64,000 nucleotides of DNA. Source: Lachnospiraceae bacterium (GTDB lineage: Bacteria; Bacillota; Clostridia; Lachnospirales; Lachnospiraceae). The stretch spans positions 1 to 64,000 of the forward strand of contig JAGASK010000003.1 of the NCBI GenBank assembly GCA_017621815.1, in the 5' to 3' direction. Below the pieces are notes generated by a model. The model searched no databases. It had not been told where the DNA came from and saw nothing but the letters and a program-made list of their open reading frames with translations. Position 1 is the first letter of the stretch. The number at the start of each line of letters is the position of its first letter. Shown piece by piece: positions 33,783-42,648 of the stretch. Made by a program: the position numbers and the translations under genes.

Positions 33783-34215
33783 ACCAAACCAAAATACAAC
33801 CGAAAATTATAATTCTATAATTACACTTTTCTTTATAATCATTTTAATAATTATCAGAATTGCAATTAATAATTACCAAAAGCAAAATATTGTTGTAGCT
33901 TGGATTAACTTTATTAGTATTTTTTATGTTTTATGGAGAATACACCATCAAATTAACCATTTTTTTAAAGAAAGAATTAAAAATAGTATTGTATTAGAAA
34001 ATCAATATAAAAGATTTAAAAATTTTTCTAATATAATCATTTTTATATTATTTACTTTAATGATTATATATACATTAGTTTTGGTTTACTCTAATAAATT
34101 TTATTTATTTGGAAGCTGTATAAACGATATTTTATCACTGTGCGCTTTACTTTTTTCAATTGAAGATGAAACTGTGATTAATAAAATAATTGAACATTAT
34201 AGATATTCAATATGA
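33775..34215 (+). CDS. Four-span membrane protein closing the cargo cluster
   Basis: A 146-residue protein with hydrophobic segments at about 16-32, 42-58, 85-106 and 112-128, and a basic cytoplasmic loop between the second and third. Overlaps the previous gene by 8 bp and is followed by a terminator. A small soluble-soluble-soluble-membrane cassette is typical of toxin/immunity or abortive-infection modules, but no motif proves that. Confidence 0.5.
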   Translation: MNRPNQNTTENYNSIITLFFIIILIIIRIAINNYQKQNIVVAWINFISIFYVLWRIHHQINHFFKERIKNSIVLENQYKRFKNFSNIIIFILFTLMIIYTLVLVYSNKFYLFGSCINDILSLCALLFSIEDETVINKIIEHYRYSI

Positions 34216-34232
34216 TTAATAATTTAATCTGG

Positions 34233-34262
34233 AAAAGACATAACTAAGGTGTCTTTTATTTT
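34233..34262 (+). terminator. Intrinsic terminator after the four-gene cluster
   Basis: AAAAGACA (34233-34240) and TGTCTTTT (34250-34257), an 8-bp stem with a 9-nt loop, followed by ATTTTAT. It ends the plus-strand cluster and faces the minus-strand zinc-ribbon genes. Confidence 0.6.
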
Positions 34263-34394
34263 ATACTGATCTCCTATTTTCTTGAAGTGACGTGGTTATT
34301 ATGCTTTGATTAATTCATTTGGGCTTCTTATACTTCAATATGATATTATCAAAGATAACTTCTGTCAAAGCATCACTTCTCTTTTAACTATGTT

Positions 34395-34754
34395 TTAAAA
34401 CTTACTACCACAATTATTACATTTCCAAGTCTTACCTGCATCATCAACAGCACCAAAGATACCGAACAATCCAGCTTTAATTGCCCTTTTCGCAACTATT
34501 ATCTTTGATAGTTCGATTAATCCACAAATCGGACATTTAGGCATGTTTTGAAATTGTTGTAGTTTTGCCTGCTCTTCTGCTTTGGCTTTTGCCCTAGCTT
34601 CATCCGCCCAATGTTGTTTTAACTCTTCACTAGCATAGACATCTTCATAATGGTTACAGTTTTCACAAAATATAGACTTTCTATCTTCATCGTCAAAAAA
34701 AATCTGCTTCGTTGAACCACAAAATTTGCACGGTTTATTATAAGCAATCCTCAT
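34395..34754 (-). CDS. Zinc-ribbon protein 1, 119 residues
   Basis: Two CxxC pairs in the N-terminal half (PCKFCGS...IFCENC) and two in the C-terminal half (PKCPICGL...KTWKCNNCGSKF), joined by a charged helix, suggest two zinc ribbons. The C-terminal domain, with its KAxxxxLFGIF core, is clearly related to that of the protein at 35056-35379. Function unknown; such proteins are frequent in phages and mobile elements. AGGTAG lies upstream of the ATG. Confidence 0.6.
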   Translation of the reverse strand: MRIAYNKPCKFCGSTKQIFFDDEDRKSIFCENCNHYEDVYASEELKQHWADEARAKAKAEEQAKLQQFQNMPKCPICGLIELSKIIVAKRAIKAGLFGIFGAVDDAGKTWKCNNCGSKF

Positions 34755-35055
34755 AATCTACCTCCATTGCAAACTTTATATTATTATATCATATGCTGTT
34801 TATATTACAATAATTATCCACCACTAATTATTGCAGACAATAAAAAACAATAAAAAATGCGTTTAAAGATATATAAAATAAGCATAGATGTTACGAGTAT
34901 TAAAAATGCAAAGGGAAATATCGATGAAAATATTTATAAAAGAAATTCAATTATATATATAGAAAAATAGTCTTGAAATTTCGTTTTCCCAAGACTATTT
35001 TTGTGTATATATTTATATACATAATATTTTCTTAAAAGGATGTGGTTATTATGAT
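34755..35055. other. AT-rich gap between the two zinc-ribbon genes
   Basis: No gene. It contains one strong bidirectional hairpin (34965-35005). The string GTGGTTATTATG occurs here at the end of the gap (35042-35053) and again near 34291-34302, a short repeat of unknown meaning. Confidence 0.4.
34965..35005. terminator. Bidirectional terminator
   Basis: AAATAGTCTTG (34965-34975) and CAAGACTATTT (34990-35000) are perfect 11-bp arms, T-rich on one side and A-rich on the other, so they could stop transcription on either strand. Confidence 0.7.
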
Positions 35056-35379
35056 TTAAAAATCACTGTTACACTGGTTACAATGCCACTGTTTACTATT
35101 TCTACTCACACTAAAAATCCCAAATAAAGCTGTATGTACAGCCTTAGATGTATTGGTAATCTTTTTGGTGTTAGTAGAATGACAGTATGGACATTCTATG
35201 ATTGGATTATTATTACTGATATTCTGCTCTCTTATTGCTTGTTGCTCTTTACAAAATTTATCATATTCGTCGGATTGTTGTGTTTCAATAACATATCCAC
35301 ATTTTTTGCATATTAAGAATTTTGCCCCTTTATTTTCATGTTTACCAAAATCATCATTACTACATATTGGACAAATCAT
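35056..35379 (-). CDS. Zinc-ribbon protein 2, 107 residues
   Basis: Begins MICPICSNDDFGKHENKG with a CxxC/CKKC ribbon, then a charged linker and a C-terminal ribbon (CPYCHS...KQWHCNQCNSDF) containing ALFGIF, homologous to zinc-ribbon protein 1. GGGAGG lies before the ATG, only about 20 bases from the predicted intron end, so the intron is packed to its 3' edge. Probably a duplication of the neighbour. Function unknown. Confidence 0.6.
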   Translation of the reverse strand: MICPICSNDDFGKHENKGAKFLICKKCGYVIETQQSDEYDKFCKEQQAIREQNISNNNPIIECPYCHSTNTKKITNTSKAVHTALFGIFSVSRNSKQWHCNQCNSDF

Positions 35380-35412
35380 AAAACACCTCCCACCACAGGT
35401 TGTTTTAGCTCG

Positions 35413-38400
35413 GCAATTGGCAAGATACTAGATTTATCTAACATTGTAACAGATTTAAATGGTTTTAGCAATAATATTGATAACGTAGCAAAGAAAATAA
35501 AAGGACTTTCACTTGAAGATGCAAAATTAGTGATGAACTTAGCAAATGTTGATAAGTATACACAATCTTGTGCACTAAGTAACAATGGATTTTCAGCATC
35601 TACAATTAATGCTACGAACGGCGTTGTGACCGATACTGTAGCAACCAACACTAACACTACAGCCAAAGCAGCAAACCTTTCTATAACTAATCTTCTTAAA
35701 GTAGCATGGGCGAAACTTACTTCCGTTATAAAAGCAAATCCATATGTTGCAGCAACAGCAGGTTTAATTGCATTAGGCGTTGCAATGGGTAAAGTTGCAG
35801 ACCGAGTTTACAATGCTGAAAAATATGCCAAGAAAGCATTAGCTAAATCGGCAGAAAAAGTTGATGAAGTACGTTCTGAAATAGATTCATTAAACTCAGA
35901 ATTAGAAACAACGAGAAGCAGAATTAATGAACTAAATGCCAATGAAAATCTGTCATTAGTAGAACAGGAAGAATTAAATCGACTTAAGGAAACTAATGCT
36001 GAATTAGAACGTGAAATTCGATTAAAACAGTCTATTCTTTCAGAAGAAGAAAAAGATGCTAATAAAGACGCCAAGAAATATTTTACCGCCACAAAAGATA
36101 GTTTGACATTTGAATCTAGTTATGAAGGCGTTGAAATTCATGATAAGACTGATTATATCGGAACTGTAGAAGAACGTATTGACAGGCTCCAACAATATAC
36201 AGAAGGTAAAATCAAGTTATCCGAAGAAACCATTGAATCATACAAGAATTATGTAGAGTCTGCCATATCTGATTTTATGGATGAAGATGACTATTTAATT
36301 GAAGGTCAAGACAATGATATTTTAGAAAGACTTGATGCATTATACGGAAAATATGATCTTTATACTAATGGCAAAGCAGCCACTATTGAAAAAACAATCC
36401 AAGGCATCCTTGCCAAAGTAGATTTCCAAGATACAGCAAAGCAACTCGAAGAACTTGGCAAAAACGGCGAATTATCTGTTACCACTCTCACATCTCGTTT
36501 CCCTGACCTAATTGGATACTTAGAACAGGCAGGAATATCAACTGAAGAATTGTATCAGTATATCATGGCACTGTCTAATCCTGATGCCGTGAATTATGAA
36601 AATGTTCAAAAGCAGTTATTGGAAACCGTTGGTATAAGAGATGGTATTATTAATGGCGCATCTGATAAAAAATTATGGGATGAACTCAATAATAATGGTC
36701 TATTAGAAAATAATGCTCTTGAAGCATATCTTTCTGTTAAGGCTAAATTCACTGATGGTGAAACAGAATATTGGGATATAAACGATTGGACTTATCATAT
36801 TCAAAATGAATTAGATTCTGCGGACTTAACAACAGAACCCGAACAATGGGACTACTCAACCACCATAACCCAGCTTGACACAATCAAAGAGAAATTTGAT
36901 GTCCTCGACTCCACCCTGTCAAAACTCTACGACACAGACGAATCTACTGTCATCGGTTTTGACGACTTCTCTTCCATTAACGAAGCATTTAAGGATTTAG
37001 ACGGCATTGAAACTTACATCCAACGCTTACAGGAAGCCGGACAGGATACAGAAGCCGTTACCGCTGTCATGTCTGATTTAATTTCGGCATACCTTGAATA
37101 TTCCGGCGTGCTTGACAACGTGACAGACGAAAACAGGCAGCTTATTACTTCAATGCTTGAAGAAGCAGGCGCATCCGAAACCGTAAGAAACTATTTGATG
37201 CTTCTGTCTGCACAGGAAAATATTTTCAGCAACCAGGGCTTAAATGTAACTGAAAAAATTGCCCGGCTTCAGGAACTTGCAAAAGAGTATGGGAATACTG
37301 CCCTTGCCGCTTCCATTGCCGCAAAAATGGAAGCAGCGTCTGAGAATGCGGCGCTTGGACAGACAGGATACACCTTTGAAGATGCATTTAATGAAGCAAA
37401 GGCAGAATTCGAGTCTTCTGCATCAGCTGTAAATATTGATTTTAAAGGGACAGACGTTTCTGCCGCCGTTTCATCCGGTTCAGCTGCCGGTGACGCATAC
37501 ACGGATGCATTTGAAAAAGAACTGGATGAGCTTGACTCCTTAAAAGACCGGGGCATTATAACCGAAAAGGAATATTTGGACACCCTCCGCTCTTTATATG
37601 AAAGATACTTTAAAGACCGTGCCGGATACCTCGATGAATATGAAAAATATGAGAGACAGTACCTGGAAGGAATGAAATCCCTTTATGATTCGGCATTAAG
37701 CGGCATTTCCAAGCTGATGGGTTCCAGAATTGATGCCCTTACACAGTCAAAGGAAGCCGCCGTTGCAGGCCTTGAGGCACAGCAGGCAGCTTCCGAAGCC
37801 GCATACCAGGCACAGATTGATGACATCCAGACACAGATTGACGCCATTGACAGCCTGATAGATGAAAAAAATAAACAGGTTGATGCCATCAATGAAGAAA
37901 TAGACAAAATCAACGAAGCATCTAAAGCCCGGAAAAGGGAGATTGACTTACAGAAAGCCCAGTATGAACTGGAGCGTATGCAGAACCAGCGCACCACCCT
38001 CCAATACACCGAGGGAAAAGGGATGCACTATGTACAGGACACCGGAGGTGTGCGTGATGCCCGGGAAGCAGTAACCGGAATCCGTGAGGAAATACAGGTA
38101 GCGGAACTGGAGAAACAGATTTCCCTTATAGAGAAAGAAATTGACCTTCTGGAAGGCAGGAAGGATGCCCTGAAAAGCCAGCAGGATGCCCTCCGTCAGA
38201 TGATGGATGAGTCCAACAATTATTATGATACCCTGATTAAGCAGCAGGAAACCTACTGGAATTCCCTTATCCAGAATCTGGAACAACAGAAATCCAAATG
38301 GGAACAGCTGGCAGAAATTGAAGAGATTGCCGACGCTTACAGCAAGGTACAGCAGGTATTCGGCAGTATGGGATATACCATAGAAGATATCCTGAACGGC

Positions 38401-40119
38401 AATGAACAGGCTTTTGAAGACTTCAAGTCAAAATATGTTTCCCTTATCAGTGACCTAAATAGTAATTCCAGTTTTACAGACGGATTATCCTATGCCGTCG
38501 GTTCCTCAGAGGATAGTCTTAATTCATTCCTTGATAAAGCACAGGGAATTTCAGATTGTTTGGGCGCCATCGAAGAAAAAGCATCTGTCCTTTCAGGCAT
38601 GGATACCGGCGCCGGGGGGATATCAGATACTATTTCAGGTATATCCGATGCTTTAAACAGTTTTCCTGCAGATGAGAATATTAATAACCTGGCTGCTGCA
38701 TTTATCAATTTAGGCGATGCCATAAAAGGTGTATCTGATGCCATTGGCATTAACAGTGAAGAAACCGTCGGCAGCTTAATAGGGGCACTGCAGTCCATCA
38801 GCGGATTATCACTTAGTACAAGCCCTGAAAGCGACGAAAATAAAGATCCTGGAATCATATCCCAGTTCAGCATCCTGAAAAATGCTGTTGATGAGGTAAC
38901 AAATGCCATTTCAGGCGGCGGCTCAGGCAGCTCTCCGGGCAATGGTTCCTCCCCATCCGGTACAGGTATGAATACAGGCACCGCCAAAAGCGGTACCGGC
39001 GGTCTGACCGGTGCTATGGATGCCCTTAAATCTGCTGCAGAAGAAGCACTCGGTTCCCCTGACGGAAGTGAAAATACTAAAGGCAGCGGAGCTATCGGCA
39101 AATTTGAGCAATTAAAAGCTGCCGTTGACGATGCGGCCGGTTCTATCGGCACCGGCGTGGAAAACAGCGGTGCCAACACGGAGGCCGGCAGTGATGACAC
39201 TGGAAGCAATGACACAGGAACGCTGACCGGCGCCGTCATTTCCATGGGAGAAACTGCCCGGGAAACACTGGGTGAATCCGGCGGGGAAGGCGTCATTGGA
39301 AAGTTTGAAGAGTTCAGTAATGTCATAAGTAAAGCCAACGAACATGTGACAGGCATATCCAACGGCCTGAAAGCTATTGACGGACAGGAAGCTGAATGTA
39401 CCATCAAAATTAATATAGAACAATACGGAAGTACCATAGGCGGCGCTGCAATGGCAGCCGGCACTGCCCTGAATGCCATGAATTTAAGCAGCGCCGCATA
39501 CAGTGCAAGATACGGAAACAGTTTAGCCCGGGGAACGGCACATTTTGAAGGCGCTGCCCTTGCCTCCGGCAGCTGGGCCGTACAAAGCAATGCCGCCAAA
39601 GCACTTATGGGGGAACTGGGTTATGAAATCATTGTCCGGAACGGAAGATTCTTTACCGTATGCGAAAACGGCGCCGGCATAGTTCCCATCAAGAAGGGCG
39701 ATATTGTATTTAACCACAAGCAGTCAGAACAGCTCTTAAAATACGGACATATATCGGGCAGGGGCAGGGCATACGCAGACGGCACAGTGGGCAGTTCCCT
39801 TGCTTCAGGCAGACTCCTCCCATTGGCAGATGATCATCCGTCCATGGAACTGCAGAGAAAATTCAGCGCTTACATGGATAAAGTAAGCAGCAATCTTGAT
39901 GAACTTATACTTCCTGTTAATGAGATACACAAAAATATGGGTAATATGTCTAATGTTATTAATAATCTGAATACTATAAATACTACTGCAAATCAAATTA
40001 CTATCAACAAACTGGATTTAAGCTGCCCGAATGTTACCAACAGCTCAGGTATTGAATATATCCAGAAGGAGCTGGGGCATCTGAGCCTCAGGGCTTTACA
40101 GGAGCCTGCGGGAAATTAA
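35413..40119 (+). CDS. Tail tape measure protein, exon 2 (1,568 residues)
   Basis: The frame is open from 35338, but the first codons overlap the zinc-ribbon gene's leader and belong to the intron; the exon is predicted to start at 35413 (AIGKILDLSNIV). The order is: hydrophobic segment (LLKVAWAKLTSVIKANPYVAAT onward), long alpha-helical coiled coils (about 35850-36100 and 37700-38350), Gly/Ser-rich linkers (38900-39300) and a C-terminal domain (ALMGELGYEIIVRNGRFF, then GDIVFNHKQSEQLL). Spliced with exon 1 the product is 2,029 residues. Bases 35413 to about 36840 are markedly more AT-rich than the rest of the exon. Confidence 0.8.
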   Translation, partial: AIGKILDLSNIVTDLNGFSNNIDNVAKKIKGLSLEDAKLVMNLANVDKYTQSCALSNNGFSASTINATNGVVTDTVATNTNTTAKAANLSITNLLKVAWAKLTSVIKANPYVAATAGLIALGVAMGKVADRVYNAEKYAKKALAKSAEKVDEVRSEIDSLNSELETTRSRINELNANENLSLVEQEELNRLKETNAELEREIRLKQSILSEEEKDANKDAKKYFTATKDSLTFESSYEGVEIHDKTDYIGTVEERIDRLQQYTEGKIKLSEETIESYKNYVESAISDFMDEDDYLIEGQDNDILERLDALYGKYDLYTNGKAATIEKTIQGILAKVDFQDTAKQLEELGKNGELSVTTLTSRFPDLIGYLEQAGISTEELYQYIMALSNPDAVNYENVQKQLLETVGIRDGIINGASDKKLWDELNNNGLLENNALEAYLSVKAKFTDGETEYWDINDWTYHIQNELDSADLTTEPEQWDYSTTITQLDTIKEKFDVLDSTLSKLYDTDESTVIGFDDFSSINEAFKDLDGIETYIQRLQEAGQDTEAVTAVMSDLISAYLEYSGVLDNVTDENRQLITSMLEEAGASETVRNYLMLLSAQENIFSNQGLNVTEKIARLQELAKEYGNTALAASIAAKMEAASENAALGQTGYTFEDAFNEAKAEFESSASAVNIDFKGTDVSAAVSSGSAAGDAYTDAFEKELDELDSLKDRGIITEKEYLDTLRSLYERYFKDRAGYLDEYEKYERQYLEGMKSLYDSALSGISKLMGSRIDALTQSKEAAVAGLEAQQAASEAAYQAQIDDIQTQIDAIDSLIDEKNKQVDAINEEIDKINEASKARKREIDLQKAQYELERMQNQRTTLQYTEGKGMHYVQDTGGVRDAREAVTGIREEIQVAELEKQISLIEKEIDLLEGRKDALKSQQDALRQMMDESNNYYDTLIKQQETYWNSLIQNLEQQKSKWEQLAEIEEIADAYSKVQQVFGSMGYTIEDILNGNEQAFEDFKSKYVSLISDLNSNSSFTDGLSYAVGSSEDSLNSFLDKAQGISDCLGAIEEKASVLSGMDTGAGGISDTISGISDALNSFPADENINNLAAAFINLGDAIKGVSDAIGINSEETVGSLIGALQSISGLSLSTSPESDENKDPGIISQFSILKNAVDEVTNAISGGGSGSSPGNGSSPSGTGMNTGTAKSGTGGLTGAMDALKSAAEEALGSPDGSENTKGSGAIGKFEQLKAAVDDAAGSIGTGVENSGANTEAGSDDTGSNDTGTLTGAVISMGETARETLGESGGEGVIGKFEEFSNVISKANEHVTGISNGLKAIDGQEAECTIKINIEQYGSTIGGAAMAAGTALNAMNLSSAAYSARYGNSLARGTAHFEGAALASGSWAVQSNAAKALMGELGYEIIVRNGRFFTVCENGAGIVPIKKGDIVFNHKQSEQLLKYGHISGRGRAYADGTVGSSLASGRLLPLADDHPSMELQRKFSAYMDKVSSNLDELILPVNEIHKNMGNMSNVINNLNTINTTANQITINKLDLSCPNVTNSSGIEYIQKELGHLSLRALQEPAGN

Positions 40120-40128
40120 TTTTTTGTC

Positions 40129-40170
40129 AAAGAGCAGGAGAAAAACTGACCTCCTGCTCTTTCTATTGTT
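40129..40170 (+). terminator. Strong hairpin after the tape measure
   Basis: AAAGAGCAGGAG (40129-40140) and CTCCTGCTCTTT (40151-40162), a perfect 12-bp stem, followed by CTATTGTTGTG. The right edge (CTTTCTATTGT) equals the arm of the REP-like repeats, so it may be a chimera of terminator and repeat. Confidence 0.65.
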
Positions 40171-40198
40171 GTGAATTATATAAGAAGCGGAGGAACAT

Positions 40199-40459
40199 AT
40201 GGATTTAGGAAAAGAAATTTTAAAATCAATTCAGCTGATGATTGATAAAAGAATAAGTACCTGTAAATACGACAAAACCTTTACTTCTGTCATCAGACAA
40301 ATTAACTCAAACGGTACTTACATCGTGTTGGATGATGCGGGAGGTGAACGTAATGCCAAATGCTGCATACCGGGTATCGTTTTAAGGGTTGGTCAGACTG
40401 TATGGGTGAAAATACCGATGAACGACTTAAAAAAAATTCATATTTGCGGGATTTTATGA
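40199..40459 (+). CDS. Small tail protein, 86 residues (OB-fold-like)
   Basis: Beta-rich after an N-terminal helix (MDLGKEILKSIQLMID / TFTSVIRQINSNGTYIVLDD / CIPGIVLRVGQTVWVKIPMN / KIHICGIL). The pattern with a C-terminal 'I.GIL' resembles the small OB-type domains of phage hub or baseplate spike proteins. AGCGGAGG precedes the ATG. Position after the tape measure supports a tail-tip role. Confidence 0.55.
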   Translation: MDLGKEILKSIQLMIDKRISTCKYDKTFTSVIRQINSNGTYIVLDDAGGERNAKCCIPGIVLRVGQTVWVKIPMNDLKKIHICGIL

Positions 40460-40498
40460 TAAATATAATTCCCCATCCGGAAAGGAAGGTGAAAATAA

Positions 40499-41713
40499 AT
40501 GGCAAAGCCCATTATAAAGAAAATCACTCCGTTTGATGCCAACAGAGATTACGAAATCGGGATTTCATGGACCGGCAGCCGCGCATACGCAAACAGGATT
40601 ATTATACGTGATAACGAAGCAAATAACGTAGTATTCGACGAAATCATAACATCTTTTATTTTAAAACACACCATACCTGCTCATACACTATCTAACGGCA
40701 GACAATGGGTCATTCAGGTACAGGTTTTTGATGAAGAAAATATTGCATCCGCACTATCCGATAAAGTTTTATTTTATACCCTGGCAGCACCGGAGTTTTA
40801 TTTTAAAGATATACCGGATAACAGCAATATAACAAGTGCGGCTCTATCTGCCTCAGTCTATTATCACTCCTCTGATTGGGAGGATATCAGCAAATGTATT
40901 TTTTATCTGTATGATTCATCCAAAAAGCTGTTATTGGAAAGCAGCGCAGTAACAGATACCAATATCAGTTATACCTATCGCGGACTTGAAAATGATACTG
41001 TTTATTATATCAGATGTGTGGGAACAACTGTTAATGGAATGCCTTTGGATACCGGATATATAAAAATAAATGTCTACTATGAAGATCCCAATGTATATGC
41101 CCGGATTTATGCTGCTTCTCTCCCATCTCAGGGCTGTGTACAGGTTGCATCCAACCTGAAAATCATTCCATATAATGGAACTGACAGCTTTGAATATATA
41201 GACGGTATGATCGATTTGAGGAATAAAACCTTATACTACGATAATGGTTTTTTAATTACAGGTGATTTTACTGTATTAATCCGGGGTCTGTATTTATGGC
41301 AGAATGCAGAAGTATTTAAAATGAACAACGGGATTTCAGAGTTAACATTAAGCTCCCGTATTTACAGTAACGGAAAACTGCGTTTTAAGCTGACTGTTAC
41401 TAATGGCATCGGAACTTACTTATTATATTCAGAAGAACTGGTCTTCGATAACGAAGATATGGTAAATATTGCCATCAGACGGAAAAATGATGTATACCAG
41501 CTTAAAGTATTTTTAGATACGAATTTCAGCACTGACGGCAATATGTGGTATGGAACCCTGCGTCCCAGTGAAAAATTAATGGAGAAGTACGACAGCTGGA
41601 TTGACTCTCCCGGAGACACCTATGTTGTAAATAAAGATACCTGCACTGTCTATTTGGATAAAACGGAATCACCTGATGCAATATTGGATGATTTATGGCT
41701 TGGAGGTGATTAA
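40499..41713 (+). CDS. Tail-tip / adhesion protein with FN3-like and LamG-like domains
   Basis: A 404-residue all-beta protein. Residues 1-95 and 100-200 look like fibronectin-III-type domains (IGISWTGSRAYANRIIIRD; NDTVYYIRCVGTTVNG), and 230-380 like a concanavalin/LamG fold (TVLIRGLYLWQNAEVFKMNN). The C terminus DKTESPDAILDDLWLGGD resembles the ends of the protein at 46100. AAGGAAGGTG upstream. It overlaps the leader of the next gene, whose ribosome site lies within its last codons. Probable baseplate or adhesin component. Confidence 0.6.
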   Translation: MAKPIIKKITPFDANRDYEIGISWTGSRAYANRIIIRDNEANNVVFDEIITSFILKHTIPAHTLSNGRQWVIQVQVFDEENIASALSDKVLFYTLAAPEFYFKDIPDNSNITSAALSASVYYHSSDWEDISKCIFYLYDSSKKLLLESSAVTDTNISYTYRGLENDTVYYIRCVGTTVNGMPLDTGYIKINVYYEDPNVYARIYAASLPSQGCVQVASNLKIIPYNGTDSFEYIDGMIDLRNKTLYYDNGFLITGDFTVLIRGLYLWQNAEVFKMNNGISELTLSSRIYSNGKLRFKLTVTNGIGTYLLYSEELVFDNEDMVNIAIRRKNDVYQLKVFLDTNFSTDGNMWYGTLRPSEKLMEKYDSWIDSPGDTYVVNKDTCTVYLDKTESPDAILDDLWLGGD

Positions 41714-41717
41714 AAAC

Positions 41718-42647
41718 ATGTTTATTTGCGGAAGCAATTTTGTGGGCGGTGCATCAGCATATACTCTCACTCCCACAGGAATTGATAATATCAATTATAT
41801 AGAATTAAAAAACGGAATATATGATGATTTATATATTACAAAAGCCACAGACTTTGAATTGACGGATAAGTTCCCTGACGAATGGGATTTTGATACGATC
41901 CTATGGGCCAAATTCAACAACAACACAAATGCCGGAAATGTGGACTGGAACCTGGAAAGCACCTCGCATATCCTATTGAAAAGCAGAAACCACAGAAACT
42001 TTCTCTGGAAAACAATCTTTGTCAAAGAAGTACATACCATTGATGATTTTGTCATCAATTATCCTGATTATTTCGTAGCTTCCGGTGAAACCGTTGAATA
42101 TGCCATCGTACCCGTATTTTATGGTCTGGAAGGTAATTATGCCTCAACTGAAATCACCCCTAAATTTGACAAAATGTTCTTAATAGAAGGAAATAATGTC
42201 TGGGGTACTTATATTACAGACGGATTCTGTGATACAACACGCAATATCCCTTCGTCTTCCATTGAACTGTTAAATTTCAGATATCCCATTTTTATAAGGA
42301 ATACGATTGCCAATTATGATACAGGGGTTTGTAACAGCTCTTTTGTTCCGATTGCCGATGAAACAGGCTGTGAATTAGCCTACGATTCAGAATATGACTA
42401 CCGGCGCATTACCTATCAAAAAGAATTTATGGATTTTATCTGCGACGGCATTCCAAAAATTCTGAAACTGCCTGATGGCAGAATGTGGATTGTCCAGATA
42501 ACGCCTAATCCTTCCGATACTGCAAACACAGCATACAATAACCGTGAAATTTCTTTCTCCTGGGTTGAAGTTGGAGATGTCAATTCAGAGGAAGATTTAT
42601 ATTATTTAGGATTATCCGATGTGGAAGCAGAATGGTGGAATACATAA
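41718..42647 (+). CDS. Tail-tip structural protein (distal-tail-like)
   Basis: A 309-residue beta-rich protein. ATG at 41718 has GGAGG upstream inside the previous gene's end; an in-frame start at 41676 was rejected. No catalytic motif. Segments such as DYRRITYQKEFMDFICDGIP and MWIVQITPNPS, with a closing ISFSWVEVGDVNS, match the C-terminal half of distal tail or baseplate proteins that 'replace data' along the tail tip. It is tightly packed with the next gene (1 base gap). Confidence 0.6.
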   Translation: MFICGSNFVGGASAYTLTPTGIDNINYIELKNGIYDDLYITKATDFELTDKFPDEWDFDTILWAKFNNNTNAGNVDWNLESTSHILLKSRNHRNFLWKTIFVKEVHTIDDFVINYPDYFVASGETVEYAIVPVFYGLEGNYASTEITPKFDKMFLIEGNNVWGTYITDGFCDTTRNIPSSSIELLNFRYPIFIRNTIANYDTGVCNSSFVPIADETGCELAYDSEYDYRRITYQKEFMDFICDGIPKILKLPDGRMWIVQITPNPSDTANTAYNNREISFSWVEVGDVNSEEDLYYLGLSDVEAEWWNT

Positions 42648-42648
42648 T

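Larger units (their letters stand above)
29236..35412 (+). mobile_element. 6.18-kb group I intron with cargo genes, inserted in the tape-measure gene
   Basis: The ribozyme core fills the first 445 bases; about ten genes follow, and the tape-measure frame resumes at 35413. The 3' splice site at G35412 is a prediction. Among codon-final G residues near the point where the tape-measure frame resumes, it is the one that keeps the frame, and the first exon bases GCA can pair (G.U, C-G, A-U) with UGU just 5' of the guide sequence as P10. No LAGLIDADG, HNH, GIY-YIG or transposase gene was found. The architecture recalls IStrons (ribozyme at the 5' end, genes between, 3' splice site at the far end) but with a different cargo. 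An alternative is a normal small intron hit by a second insertion. Confidence 0.68.

Noticed and set aside
29236..35412. A homing endonuclease or IS605-like TnpA/TnpB in the intron
   Set aside because: None of the intron genes shows LAGLIDADG, HNH, GIY-YIG, His-Cys, TnpA Y1 or RuvC/zinc-ribbon TnpB patterns; the zinc-ribbon proteins are too short and lack RuvC motifs.
35338..35412. ATG at 35338 as an independent start of a second tape-measure-like gene
   Set aside because: The first 25 codons overlap the antisense zinc-ribbon gene and its ribosome site; no ribosome site precedes this ATG. The group I core upstream explains the interruption better.
38490..39599. 369-codon open frame on the minus strand within the tape measure
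   Set aside because: It lies opposite the Gly/Ser/Ala-rich part of exon 2, has no ribosome site and a biased Pro/Ser/Ala composition typical of an antisense shadow.
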